NCBI GenBank assembly: GCA_965262875.1
Contig: OZ253569.1
Location: 2,418,001 to 2,482,000 of the forward strand
DNA from: JBALVT01 sp965262875
Lineage (GTDB): Bacteria; Pseudomonadota; Gammaproteobacteria; Pseudomonadales; Halieaceae
DNA: 64,000 nucleotides
Direction: 5' to 3'
Of the stretch, positions 1 through 9,342 are shown piece by piece. The position numbers and the translations under genes are program-made. Under the pieces are notes generated by a model. That model was not told where the DNA came from. It made no database searches and was given only the letters and a program-made list of their open reading frames with translations. How positions within the stretch are numbered: position 1 is the first letter of the stretch; each line of letters begins with the position of its first letter.

Positions 1-243
1 GTGACGTTTCCTTTTATGAAGCTAAACTGATGACTGCTCGATTCTATTTTGCGCGGCTACTTCCCCGAACTCTTACGCTTAAGGACACGATGTTGTCGGG
101 CCCGGAGAGTCTAATGGATATGCCGGAAGCTATGTTCGATTTCTAAATCTTCTGATTGTTAGCGGAAGGTCATCCAGCAAGGGTGACTTTCCTTCTCCAA
201 AGGCGGAAAATGATCTTTCATTTCTTTGGCTGCCATTTTTAAC

Positions 244-459
244 ATGACTGAACAACCGCCTCAAGAGCCGCCCGCCAATTCAGAAAATCGTCTATTTCCC
301 GAGGACCAAGCGAAGGTAGACACGTTTACCAGTGAGGGTATTAATGCTGTCGATCGAAAACCTTTTCGCCCATTTCGTTTGCTCATAATCCTCATAGCCG
401 TTGTTCTCGGCTTGAGCGTGTTTAGCCAATTTTTGGTTCGCTGGGCAGGCATCTACTAA
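244..459 (+). CDS. DUF3094-like small single-pass membrane protein
   Basis: A 71-residue protein whose second half resembles the short DUF3094 proteins of Pseudomonas-like gammaproteobacteria: a PEDQAKVD segment, then RKPFRPFRLL immediately before one hydrophobic transmembrane stretch. The function of the family is unknown. An in-frame start 18 bases upstream (226) is possible, but the start at 244 gives the usual acidic, proline-rich N-terminus. It lies just upstream of tRNA-Pro, so it is probably the last native gene before the integrase. The family assignment is from memory of the motif. Confidence 0.6.
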   Translation: MTEQPPQEPPANSENRLFPEDQAKVDTFTSEGINAVDRKPFRPFRLLIILIAVVLGLSVFSQFLVRWAGIY

Positions 460-536
460 ACCTGGTACTCCGCCGCATTTAACACAGCATTGGTTCGATA
501 CATTCACTTTGTTATAGTTTGCCCGGTATAGCATCT

Positions 537-613
<77 letters not shown>

Positions 614-798
614 AATATCCCTCCAGAAACATCCAATAATGTCCATAAGACCATGTAATTAATAGCTTTATTGTCTATACTTACTCCTATGCCGTCCAAT
701 AGCGTCCGACTAGATACCGTCAAAAAGTCGGTATTTTCGGCGGTACTTTCGGCGCTGACAACGCCGATACCGTCAAATAGACTATTGCGGAGTGAATC
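614..798 (+). promoter_or_regulatory. Probable attachment / integrase arm-site region
   Basis: Non-coding DNA between tRNA-Pro and the integrase gene. The 12-mer GATACCGTCAAA occurs at 713-724 and again at 766-777. The 12-mers CGGTATTTTCGG and CGGTACTTTCGG lie head to tail at 729-752. Short direct repeats upstream of an integrase next to a tRNA are typical of arm-type recombinase sites or an autoregulatory region; that role is inferred. Confidence 0.45.
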
Positions 799-2031
799 AT
801 GGGCAAGCTAACAGCTACCGGAGTAAAGCAAGCCAAAGGCCAAAGCAAAGCGACCAAGCTGCCGGACGGCGGCGGAATGTATCTACTGCTGAAGCCCAAT
901 GGTGGTAAGTATTGGCGGTATGACTACCGCTATGCCAGCAAGCGCAAAACCCTCGCGTTGGGTGTGTATCCTGATATCAGCTTGGCGGATGCACGCAAGG
1001 CACACCAGAAAGCCCGCGAGAACTTGGCCAAAGATATCGACCCCGGAGAAGCAAAACGTATAGAGCGTATTACTCTCCACTTGGCCAGTGCGGATAGTTT
1101 CGAAGCAGTGGCCACAGAGTGGTATGAGGCGAAACTAAAGGATAAATCCACCAGCTACCGCGACCGCACCCGCCGATTACTTAAAAATGATCTGTACCCG
1201 TCACTGGGTACCCGCCCTATCAGCCAGATAACTTCCGTTGAACTGCTTATGGTGCTGCGCAAGGTAGAAGGCAGAGGGGCGGTGGATATGGCGCACAGGG
1301 CGAAACAAACAGCCGGTCAGGTGTTCCGGTATGCCGTAGCCACCGGCAGGGCTGAGCGCGACCCCAGCGGCGATCTTCGTGGGGCGCTGAAGTCCAAGAC
1401 TAAGAAGCACTATGCTGCCATTACCGACCCGGGAGAAGTAGGCAAGCTATTACTGGCGATAGATGTCTTTCAAGGAACCCTTGCGGTAAAGACAGCCCTC
1501 CAATTATCTGCCCTGCTATTCCAGCGCCCCGGCGAAATACGACACATGGAGTGGGAGGAAATTAACTGGGAAGAGGAGCGTTGGGAGATACCTGCCGAGA
1601 AGATGAAGATGAAGCAGGAGCATGTTGTACCGCTGTCCACTCAGGCACAGGCCCATTTAAAGGTTATACAGCAGCTGACGGGGCGGGGACGATATGTCTT
1701 CCCCAGCGCCAGAGGTGCCAGCCGCCCATTGAGCGACAACGGAGTGAGGACAGCCCTTAGGACTATGGGCTATACCAACGATCAAATGACGGCGCATGGA
1801 TTCCGAGCAATGGCCCGCACCATACTGGATGAAGTGCTGAATTGTCGGGTGGACTATATCGAACACCAACTGGCCCATGCGGTACGCGATGCCAACGGTA
1901 GAGCTTACAATCGCACAGCACACCTGAAAGGGCGCGCCGAGATGATGCAGAGTTGGGCTGACTATCTTGATGCTCTGCGGGCGGAAGCTGAAAACGGGAA
2001 TGTGGTTACTGTTCAGTTTGGTAACAAATAA
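799..2031 (+). CDS. P4-type tyrosine integrase (tRNA-Pro associated)
   Basis: 410 residues, the normal length for P4-family integrases. The N-terminus (about residues 1-85) has the DUF4102 / Arm-DNA-binding pattern (KLPDGGGMYLLL, GVYPDISLADARKA). A core-binding region follows. The catalytic domain shows the first Arg in FQRPGEIRHMEW, the HGFRAMART box, and a final AYNRTAHLKGR region supplying the Tyr nucleophile. It should integrate or excise an island at the adjacent tRNA-Pro. The gene looks intact, but what follows is almost only IS debris, so its original cargo seems lost or lies beyond the window. Confidence 0.9.
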   Translation: MGKLTATGVKQAKGQSKATKLPDGGGMYLLLKPNGGKYWRYDYRYASKRKTLALGVYPDISLADARKAHQKARENLAKDIDPGEAKRIERITLHLASADSFEAVATEWYEAKLKDKSTSYRDRTRRLLKNDLYPSLGTRPISQITSVELLMVLRKVEGRGAVDMAHRAKQTAGQVFRYAVATGRAERDPSGDLRGALKSKTKKHYAAITDPGEVGKLLLAIDVFQGTLAVKTALQLSALLFQRPGEIRHMEWEEINWEEERWEIPAEKMKMKQEHVVPLSTQAQAHLKVIQQLTGRGRYVFPSARGASRPLSDNGVRTALRTMGYTNDQMTAHGFRAMARTILDEVLNCRVDYIEHQLAHAVRDANGRAYNRTAHLKGRAEMMQSWADYLDALRAEAENGNVVTVQFGNK

Positions 2032-2357
2032 CGCGAACATACGACGCAAAACAAGCAATTTAGAATGAATTCCGAAATATTTTTTCTAAGCCCCTAGAGG
2101 GGCCTAACGATCTGATTTAACTCCTAAATCTTACATTAACTTGTTAAGGACCATCTGAGACACAGCCTCATCAAAATGATGATTGTGAAGTCCGATAATC
2201 TCCGGTAGGGTTTGCCTGTCCTAGTGGACAAGACAGCGAAGCCACCGCCTAAAAACGGTTCTGGGTAAAAGTACAGCCCAACGGCGCAAACTTAGTGCTT
2301 ATTGAGCGAACGCTCACCCCCTGGATTTCGTCTCTTGGGGAGCAAGAGACTCACTGC
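2032..2357. other. Non-coding stretch between integrase and IS21
   Basis: No convincing gene. A small inverted repeat GCCCCTAGAGGGGC sits near 2090-2103, about 60 bases after the integrase stop, but has no T tract on the sense strand. The rest has no recognisable coding pattern. It ends exactly at the IS21 terminal repeat. Confidence 0.4.
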
Positions 2358-2452
2358 TGTTAGCGCCACAGTAAACCCGCAGTTATTTGCCGCAGAATAA
2401 AAGAACGACAAAGAGGCGACAGTGATCCGGCTTAACTCCAATCGATCACAGG

Positions 2453-2644
2453 CTAGAACGGCAGCTCATGATTTACCTCGACACTGTCTGTGTACTCTTG
2501 TTGCTCAATCCGGATCTCCTCGTACAGTTGCGCAATCTCATCACCATAGTGATCCCACAGTACCGATCTCAGGTCGCCGAGCAGCTGATAAATGCAATCG
2601 GCTTGTTCAGCCGTCCAGTAGGTTGTGATTTTTAAGGTTTTCAT
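2453..2644 (-). CDS. IS21 accessory ORF4 (63 aa, unknown function)
   Basis: A 63-residue acidic protein beginning MKTLKITTYWTAEQAD. Its ATG overlaps the TGA of istB (ATGA), which suggests translational coupling. The same protein follows istB in the other two IS21 copies of this window, so it is a standard part of this element rather than a chance ORF. No family is recognised. It has no transmembrane segment or zinc motif, and the sequence WTAEQADCIYQLLGDLRSVL looks helical. Confidence 0.6.
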   Translation of the reverse strand: MKTLKITTYWTAEQADCIYQLLGDLRSVLWDHYGDEIAQLYEEIRIEQQEYTDSVEVNHELPF

Positions 2645-3400
2645 TTAGCCTTTCCTCGCTTTTTGGTCTCGCGCCGCTTCGACGCACACTCCTGCGCTTC
2701 CTTCATGCGGTACGACTCACCCTCAATGGCGATGACCTCGCTGTGATGGACTAAACGGTCAATCAGGGAGACCACACACGGCATTGGGGAACACGTCATT
2801 CCACTCGCCAAACGGACGGTTCGTTGTCACCAAAGTTGAACATTTCTCATAGCGCCGGTTGATGATTTCAAACAGCAAGTCAGCATGACGATTGCTGTAG
2901 GAGAGGTAGCCCACTTCATCAATTACCAGCAAGGCGGGCCTGGCGTAGTGTTTCAATCGACGCTGCAGGGCATTGGCGCCATCCTGACCTGCCAGGTCGT
3001 TGAGCATCGCCGCTGCGGTGGTAAACAGCGCCGTATAGCCGTGCATGACAGCGTTATACCCCAGGTTCTGGGCGATCATCGATTTGCCCACGCCGTTGCT
3101 GCCCAGCAGGATAATATTGCTGGCCGTGTCCATAAAACCCAGTTGCATCAGGGCATGAATCGCTTGTGGGTCGATAGCGCTTGGCCACTGCCAGTCAAAC
3201 TCACTCATCGGTTTGAACCGGCCCAGCCTGGCGCTGCTCAGGCGCCGTTCGAGTGAGCGCTGTTTGCGCTCGGCAAGCTCCCAGGCGATGAGCTGTGCCC
3301 GCCAGGGGTATTGCTCGTCGGTGATCTCGCCCCAGTGCGCCAGCACGCCGTGGAGCTTCAGTTCAAGTGCCTGCTGTTTGAGTTGCTCGATATCAATCAT
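2641..3400 (-). pseudogene. istB: istB (IS21 helper ATPase), frameshifted copy
   Basis: IstB is the AAA+ ATPase that assists the IS21 transposase in target capture. Here Walker A (LLGSNGVGKSMIAQ) and Walker B (ALLVIDEVGYLSY) are intact. A 2-nt deletion near 2780 (GCCGTGTGTGG where the other copies read GCCGCGTGTGTGG) changes the frame after DVFPNA and truncates the C-terminal part. The start at 3400 (MIDIEQLKQQ) is chosen because it has an AGGAG sequence 8 bases upstream and overlaps the istA stop, the usual coupled arrangement. Confidence 0.85.
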
Positions 3401-4912
3401 CGGTATCATCTCCTGTCTCGCTTCGGGTGCCATTGAGCTTGTCGTAATCGGCAAGCCGAGCCAGCTTGACGCTGTAGTGTTTGACCTTCGCCGGCACGGC
3501 GACAGCAAGCGGTGGCGGCAGGTGCTGTTCATCACGGCGGCGCTCAAGAACGTGCTGCACCGCCTCCGGGTAGGGTGATTGCCGATCAAGTGCTTCACCC
3601 AGAGCTACATGCAGCTCGTCCCGCCCATAATCATCAAGCAGTTGATTGAGTAACCGGACCGTGGTTTTAATGACATGTCCACGCTGTGCCGATTGCTGCA
3701 GCAGCGTCTGGGCGTGCGCCGAAGCATGGCTCAGGCGATCCTGACCCCGGTGTAGTTTGGCGTGGGTTTTCTCCAGCCATAGGGCATTGATATGCGCCTC
3801 CTGTTCGATTTGCTCCCCTTTGCCAAAGCTGCGCTGATGCTCAGCAATGCATTGATCGCCCTCCACTATCTGGAGCCGCTCCAGGTCAGCGCTCACGCTC
3901 AATGGCTTGTGCACGTATTGATGGGGAATGGAGTAATCATTGAGATCGAAGCGAACATAAGGGGTTTTGGCGGCCCGCACGGGCTGTCTCTCATGGGTAT
4001 CAAAGGGATTATCCGGCAAACTCACCTGCTCCTGTAAGAAGGCTTCCCTGACCGTCAACGTACGCTCTTCAGGGCAAGCCCGATCAGCACTCACACCCTG
4101 GCACCAGTGCTCAGCTTGCGCATTGAGTTCGGCCAGTGTTTGCCAGTGACGAGCGGCAAAGAAATTATCGCGAATATAGCGAATCGCTCTTTCTACCCGG
4201 CCCTTTTCATTGCCCCGGGCCACCGCCACCGGGCGTGGTTCGAAGCGATAGTGGGCTGACAAGGCCAGCAAGGTGGGGTGGAAGCGGATGGCGTCACCGT
4301 GGCGCTCCAATACGGCCGATTTAAGGTTGTCGTACAGCAGCACCTTTGGCAATCCTTGCCAGGCCTCGAATGCCGCTACATGGCCGCGTAAAAAGTGCTC
4401 CATTTGCTGGTTGAGATAAAAGCGCAAGAAGATCTGTCGCGACCAGCTCAGCACCATCACAAACGCCATTAACGGCCGCCGGGCCTTGCCGATCTGAATA
4501 TGCCCGAACGAACCCCAGTCAACCTGGGCTTGCTCACCGGGCAGGGTTTTTAGGCGTAAATACGCCTCGGGCAGCTTGCGCGGCCGCAGTTCACTGATAC
4601 GCTGGCGAAACTGGCTGGGGCCACCGGGGTATCCCCGCAGGCGGGCCATTTCATACAAGCGGGCCATTTCATACAAGCGGGCCGCCGTGAGTGTGGGAAA
4701 CTCCCGCAGGGTGTGTCGATGACAAAGGGCAGATAGGGGTCGATGATCGATGCACGGCGAGTGCGCTCCACCTTGGGCAGGCCAGCCTGTGCCAGTACCC
4801 GATCAACCACTGAGTGGTGAATGCCAAGCTGGGTCGCAATGGTGCCCGTTCGCCACTTCTCAACAAAATGGTAGCGCAGTATTTTTGCTTCAGTTTCTTT
4901 GCCGATGGCCAT
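3393..4912 (-). pseudogene. istA: istA (IS21 transposase), frameshifted copy
   Basis: Homologous throughout to the intact istA at 58195-59706. The N-terminal helix-turn-helix part (MAIGKETEAKILRYHF) reads from 4912. A 2-nt insertion near 4710 and a tandem duplication of an 18-mer (4641-4658 and 4659-4676) then shift the frame. The remaining DDE domain (AQVDWGSFGHI, LLYDNLKSAVL, GNEKGRVERAIRY) is open in another frame to the stop at 3393. A 12-bp in-frame deletion removes four residues relative to the intact copy. The transposase is probably inactive. Confidence 0.85.
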
Positions 4913-4951
4913 GACTGCCCTCCGATTGATGACTCCTGTCCAGCCGCTGCA

Positions 4952-5377
4952 CTAATGTCGCCGGAATCTGCGCCTGAACTGACTGCTCTGCAGAAAATCA
5001 CTGCGCAAAAAGGGACCGCAGACCGCGCCACAGTGATGGCAGCGCACGGTGGCGTCAGTTTTACCCGGCATATCGGCCCTTTTGATCTCATCAGGCACGG
5101 TTTGCAGTAGATCACGGAGTATTATTGCCAGAGAACGGTGATGCGTTACTTTTTGTTGTTGCCGTTCTCGATAACGCTGTTGGCGAGCGGCATTATTCAT
5201 GCGACCCGGGCGAGTGGCCTGGTACTTCGCTCTGGCTCGTTTAATGGATTCCTTTCTGGCTTCCTGGCTGCAACCATCGGTGCAATACCGCTGGCCGCGA
5301 TCACAGTGGGTACAGACGATGACCTGGGCGTAGCAGCGACAACAGTGGTAGAGACGGCTGGATGATGGCATCGACAC
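4952..5377 (-). CDS. IS21 accessory zinc-ribbon protein
   Basis: 141 residues (or 139 from an internal ATG). Cys-rich N-terminus CCRCYAQVIVCTHC followed by RYCTDGC, a basic middle (ARQQRYRERQQQK) and a C-terminal CHHCGAVCG, suggesting zinc-ribbon-like modules. It lies between the outer inverted repeat and istA and is identical in the copy at 57730-58155. The element's mobile unit therefore carries this gene. A DNA-binding or regulatory role in transposition is plausible but not shown. Confidence 0.65.
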   Translation of the reverse strand: MSMPSSSRLYHCCRCYAQVIVCTHCDRGQRYCTDGCSQEARKESIKRARAKYQATRPGRMNNAARQQRYRERQQQKVTHHRSLAIILRDLLQTVPDEIKRADMPGKTDATVRCHHCGAVCGPFLRSDFLQSSQFRRRFRRH

Positions 5378-5665
5378 AAAGGTCGATGAGGGCTGGATTT
5401 ATTCCCATTATGTGCAACACTTAACGGGTCGTGCACCTGCACGGTTTTTTTGGGTATGGCGCCAGCGTTGACCGTCAAATCTGTGGTGGCGTCATACCGT
5501 TCTCAGCGACACTTATTCTTATAGTCCCTACGCTTGAATCGTGCCTGCTTATTGGTCGCTCTTGAGTGTGACTGGGCCGCAGTTCTACCGCGCCGATTCT
5601 AATACGCCGAGATCCGTCTATTTCAAAATTCGGCAAATAGCTGCGGTTTTGGAGTGGCGTCTACA

Positions 5666-6073
5666 GGACTCAAAAATTACAACGACTATGGGATGAAAAT
5701 GCCCATCTCAATACGCTGTATACCTTGAAGGAACAACTTCAGGCCTTGTGGGAATCAGAGACTGTCGAACTGATGCGGGAGCGACTGGAAGCCTAGTGCC
5801 GGATAGCCGATCAATCGACCATGCTCTACCTGAAGAAGTTTGCAAAATCCTTGAGAAGGCACTGTGTGGGCATTTGTAATTACGCGAAGCACAAGCTCAC
5901 CAGTGCCAGGATCGAGGCTGGCAACATCAGTATCGGCATGATCCGCAAGCGCGCCAGAGGCATCAGGGATACCGAGTATTTCAAACTCAAGATCAGGCAG
6001 TCATCCCTGCCGGACGGGGACTCGATGTTCTATGTTGCGGCCTAATATTCACTCACAAGACCGGAGAAGAACC
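5666..6073 (+). pseudogene. ISL3-family transposase remnant (3' part)
   Basis: Translation gives the C-terminal third of an ISL3 transposase related to the intact ones at 9370-10602 and 46457-47689: a LYTLKEQLQALW segment, then MLYLKKFAKSLRRHCVGICN and ARIEAGNISIGMIRKRARG up to the stop at 6045. An in-frame TAG interrupts it near 5795. The remnant ends with CACTCACAAGACCGGAGAAG, a degenerate version of the ISL3 terminal repeat. The 5' part is missing where the IS21 end abuts it. Confidence 0.85.
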
Positions 6074-6191
6074 TTGGAGCCTGCCATTTTGTCTTTCAAT
6101 ACAAAGCGATAGATGGTTTCAGTGCTAATATTAATGTCCCAATCACAATATAACCGGTTAGCAACTTGTTCAGGGCTCCAGTATTGTTTGA
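6074..6191 (-). pseudogene. IS30-family transposase fragment
   Basis: On the minus strand about 39 codons read YWSPEQVANRL, then ISTETIYRFV and DKMAGSKVLLR. These match the central WSPEQI...ISxETIYR...GG..LR signature of IS30-family DDE transposases. The fragment is cut on both sides, by an ISL3 remnant end and by the IS1380 terminal repeat. No inverted repeat remains. Confidence 0.7.
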
Positions 6192-6276
6192 CCCGGATCC
6201 CCAGATAGAAATCTCTAAACCGTAGAAAGCCCTGGCTGTATAATGGTTAGCAACAAAACAGACCATCACCCAATGG

Positions 6277-7803
6277 GTGCACAACTCAAGGCTTACGATT
6301 ATTCTACCTTACAAACTCGATACAACGAACGATTTACTCACTTCCCGTGCCGGTTTATTGGCCATTGGTCAGTTAATGGACTCCCTGAGCCTCGCCGAAC
6401 GCATTGATCATTACTTTCCCCCGCCTAAAAGCAATCGGGGGTATAAGCCCTCGGAATATATCAAGACACTCATCCTGATGCAGCACGAAGGCAGCTTTCA
6501 CCTGGATGAGGTTCGTCACATACAGGATGATGAGGCGCTGCGCACCGTATTGGATCTCAAAAAACTTCCCCAGGCGACCACGCTTGGGGATTGGCTCAGA
6601 CGGGTTGGAAACCAGCCGCAAATCCAGGATGCCTGGGTGAAGGTGAATAAGGCCCTGTTGCAGTCAGCCTTGCACCGCTGTAAAAAAGTCACACTGGACA
6701 TCGATGCCACTGAAATTATTGCCCATAAAGCGGATGCTAAATGGACCTACAACAAGAACAAGGGTTTTATGCCCATGGTGGGTCATATTGCGGAAACGGG
6801 TCAGGTTGTGGCCGTGGACTTCCGTCAAGGTAATGTACCGCCGGCACAAGACAACCTGGCCTTTATCCAGCAATGCCAGCAGTCGTTACCGGAAGGCTGT
6901 GCCCTGAATGCGCTGCGTATAGACGCCGCAGGCTACCAAACAAAAATCATTGAGTATTGTGATACGCAAGGTATCGAGTATGCCATTCGAGCCAAAACCA
7001 GCGCAGCTATGCGGGCACAGATTGAAGCGGCCAGCGATTCGGATTGGCTACCCTTGCTTGATAAACAAGGCGAGGTTATGGGTGGACAGGACACCTACCG
7101 TACGAGCTTCTGTATCGGTGATTATGAAAAAGCCTTCACTCTTATCATTCAAAGAACAGCCCTTAAAGGCCAGGCGAGTCTGGATCTGGATTCACAAGAA
7201 AGCTCAGAGGCAATCAACCAGGGGGGTTATGTTCATCGTGCGATTGCCACCAACCGGGATGAGCTCAGCGATAGTGAGATTATTCACTGGTACAAGGTGA
7301 ATTGGTGCGTAGCACTAAGAGAAGGTGCCCTGGGGTACAAGGTGAATTGGTGCGTAGCACTAAGAGAAGGTGCCCTGGGGTACAAGGTGAATTGGTGCGT
7401 AGCACTAAGAGAAGGTGCCCTGGGGTACAAGGTGAATTGGTGCGTAGCACTAAGAGAAGGTGCCCTAGGGCATAACCAGCGTGCTGAGGACAGCGAAAAT
7501 CGCATCAAGGAACTGAAGCTGGATTTTGGCGGCGATACGTTGCCATGCCCGGATTTTAACGCCAATGCGCTGTACTTTTTAATCTCTGCACTGTCCTACA
7601 ATTTGTTTGCTCTTATGCGCCAATTACTGCCGGAAGAGTTGGCGTACCCTCGAGCAATGACCCTGCGCTGGCGTTTGTATGCCATCGCGGCAAAAGTCGT
7701 CAGAACGGGGCGGCAACTATTTGTAAAACTGCAGGAAAAACACCGAATATTGTTGGAACGAGTGCTACTTGCACTGAAGGAGTTTGAGTCGCCGCCCATT
7801 TAG
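6277..7803 (+). CDS. IS1380-family transposase with internal repeat expansion
   Basis: 508 residues from a GTG start; the copy at 60840-62231 is 463. IS1380 DDE motifs are recognisable: KVTLDIDATEIIAHK, LRIDAAGYQTK and the C-terminal RAEDSENRIKELKLDFGG segment. The element uses cut-and-paste transposition. The 45 extra residues are three additional in-frame copies of a 15-residue unit (KVNWCVALREGALGY) just before the RAEDSENRIK helix that normally contributes the last catalytic acid. Whether the expanded protein works is doubtful. Start choice is uncertain because the GTG is close to the left end. Confidence 0.88.
   Translation: MHNSRLTIILPYKLDTTNDLLTSRAGLLAIGQLMDSLSLAERIDHYFPPPKSNRGYKPSEYIKTLILMQHEGSFHLDEVRHIQDDEALRTVLDLKKLPQATTLGDWLRRVGNQPQIQDAWVKVNKALLQSALHRCKKVTLDIDATEIIAHKADAKWTYNKNKGFMPMVGHIAETGQVVAVDFRQGNVPPAQDNLAFIQQCQQSLPEGCALNALRIDAAGYQTKIIEYCDTQGIEYAIRAKTSAAMRAQIEAASDSDWLPLLDKQGEVMGGQDTYRTSFCIGDYEKAFTLIIQRTALKGQASLDLDSQESSEAINQGGYVHRAIATNRDELSDSEIIHWYKVNWCVALREGALGYKVNWCVALREGALGYKVNWCVALREGALGYKVNWCVALREGALGHNQRAEDSENRIKELKLDFGGDTLPCPDFNANALYFLISALSYNLFALMRQLLPEELAYPRAMTLRWRLYAIAAKVVRTGRQLFVKLQEKHRILLERVLLALKEFESPPI
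7291..7470 (+). repeat. Four tandem 45-bp units inside IS1380 transposase
   Basis: Units at 7291-7335, 7336-7380, 7381-7425 and 7426-7470, each encoding the same 15 residues and nearly identical in DNA. Only the last unit differs at its end (CTAGGG for CTGGGG). The IS1380 copy at 60644-62316 has one unit and the truncated copy ending at 35760 has nearly two. Confidence 0.97.
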
Positions 7804-7999
7804 ACAAATACCAGACAAGAATGACGGCTTATACAGGATAGGTCCGTCCAAAATGGCCCATTGAGCGCTGACACTGCGCAGAGCAACGGTTTTTGATTAA
7901 ACCTCTCTGCCCTATCCGCTGTGAAGGCTTATAATAAAACTTGAAAGAGGGATTCAGAGGCCCTTGAGACGCTGGCGATACTCTATCTGGGGATTTGGG

Positions 8000-8429
8000 T
8001 TTTTATGTTGACTAGTCAAGTATTAGTATTGCTATGAAAATGCACTGCTTGGAAGGTGCCTGTCTATTTTCCAGTACTACGGATTAACCACTCGACATTA
8101 TTAACAGACCAAGCGATTACCCTTGGGGAGGGGAATATGAAACACAATAATCCAAACAGGGTATAGCACGGCCTGGCCAATTGCTGGATCTACCGCCGCC
8201 ATGACAAGCAAGGCTTCGGTGCCACCATGCACCCCGGCGACATGCCAAGATACGACTTCCAATTCAACAGCATGCTGGACATGACACTGGCTCACCAGGC
8301 CGAGTTGGCGGGTCAGGTAGCTGGAGGGAAAGAATAGGACGGGAACGCCGAAACCCTGGTACCAACGATGTCAAACCGGTCGATAGCGAGACAAGGGTTC
8401 ACAAGGTGGCGCCAAGACTTGACGTTCCG
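8000..8429 (+). other. Degenerate region with an unrecognised coding fragment
   Basis: No complete gene. From about 8183 to 8338 one frame stays open to a TAG and reads NCWIYRRHDKQGFG, TMHPGDMPRYDFQFN and MTLAHQAELAGQ, which looks like the C-terminal end of a real protein because of its balanced composition and natural stop. The family is not recognised. The upstream part contains stops, so it is at best a gene fragment. Confidence 0.35.
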
Positions 8430-8431
8430 GT

Positions 8432-8625
8432 ATGCCGTATTTCGGCGGCGACACACGGCCGTGTTCAGCTTTTTCTGCCAATACGCTGTGGTTTTTAATC
8501 TCCTTGCTCGCCTCACTGACCACGCTCGCCTATAATGTATTTTCCCTCATGCGTCAGTTGCTGTCGGAGGGGTTGTCCCAGCATCGTGCGATGACATTGC
8601 ACTGGCGCTACTCTAAATCTGGGGA
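8432..8625 (+). pseudogene. Degenerate IS1380 transposase C-terminus
   Basis: Translation shows FGGDTRPCSAFSANTLWFLI, then LAYNVFSLMRQLLSEGL and HRAMTLHWRY. This aligns with FGGDTLPCPDFNANALYFLI, SYNLFALMRQLLPEEL and RAMTLRWRLY of the intact IS1380 transposases. The sequence is strongly diverged and ends near a decayed AAATCTGGGGATTTGG, probably an old terminal repeat. It is a relic of an earlier insertion. Confidence 0.75.
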
Positions 8626-9342
8626 TTTGGACTTAGAGCACCTGCTCAGATTACCCCGATGAAGAAATTTGATCCCGTTATCCGTGCGCACGTTCTCTAT
8701 GAAGATTAAATAGATAAGCAGCTGCAACCTGCATATATTCTGTTTATGCCAAGAATAACAAAGTCTCATCAGGCTGACACAGGCAGCGGGTGATAAAGGC
8801 TTGAAGCTTGCGAGTGTCCGGCGACCGTAGGGAGCGAATTTGATGGCCTTGTTCCTTGTTAAGCATCACCAACTACAAGTCTCTCGAAGTGGCTTTATTG
8901 CACTTTCCAAGCCCGCTGTATTAAAAATAGCGGTTACGGGGCTTTCATTATATGGAGTTACCTGCACCACCAATTTTGATGAGGCCAGCATCTCTTTTAA
9001 GAAGGGAATTGGCTTGCGATGAAAGGTTGCCTTTTTGTCTGTGGACAAGCTCCACCTTTGCGTAATCGCCTTATTGTTGCCTACCCGCGTAAGAACGTCA
9101 GCTTCACTCCCGAGATAGTCATTCCATCCTATATAGATATCCGTTACATTGCTCTTGCACCTTGCGACAAGAAAAACAGAATTACCATAGGCGCTTTGTC
9201 CTGAATCTGCATATAGGTTCAAGGTAACAGTCTTTGAATCATCAATGGGGTTTACATCTACAGACACCCCCCATTTTCCTTTTCCCGCTATAGAAGTTGG
9301 CTGAGCTTGGCGCCCATCAAGTTTTTTTGTCTTTGCCAAATT

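Larger units (their letters stand above)
2358..5665 (-). mobile_element. IS21-family element, copy 1 (full length, genes decayed)
   Basis: A 3,308-bp element bounded by imperfect inverted repeats: TGTTAGCGCCACAG at 2358 and, reading in from 5665, TGTAGACGCCACTCC. Both ends continue into a shared CCGCAGnTATTTGCCG block. The minus strand carries a zinc-ribbon ORF, istA, istB and a small fourth ORF. Relative to the other two copies it has a 2-nt insertion and an 18-bp tandem duplication in istA (4641-4676), a 12-bp in-frame deletion in istA and a 2-nt deletion in istB. These account exactly for its length against the 3,302 bp reconstructed from copies 2 and 3. No target duplication is visible, so one flank may be rearranged. 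Confidence 0.88.
6192..7999 (+). mobile_element. IS1380-family element, copy A
   Basis: Ends CCCGGATCCCCAGATAG (6192) and, inverted, CCCAAATCCCCAGATAG (to 7999). Length is 1,808 bp, exactly 135 bp longer than copy C (1,673 bp); the excess equals three extra 45-bp units inside the transposase. The flanking 5-mers do not match, so no target duplication is preserved. Confidence 0.9.

Noticed and set aside
2088..2105. Rho-independent terminator after integrase
   Set aside because: The inverted repeat GCCCCTAGAGGGGC has no downstream T tract on the coding strand and lies about 60 bases past the stop.
2453..2644. ORF4 of IS21 as a toxin-antitoxin gene
   Set aside because: It is small and acidic and overlaps istB, but there is no partner gene and no recognisable antitoxin fold, so no such call is made.
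7291..7470. CRISPR-like array
   Set aside because: The four 45-bp units are directly adjacent with no spacers and lie in frame inside a transposase; no cas genes in the window.
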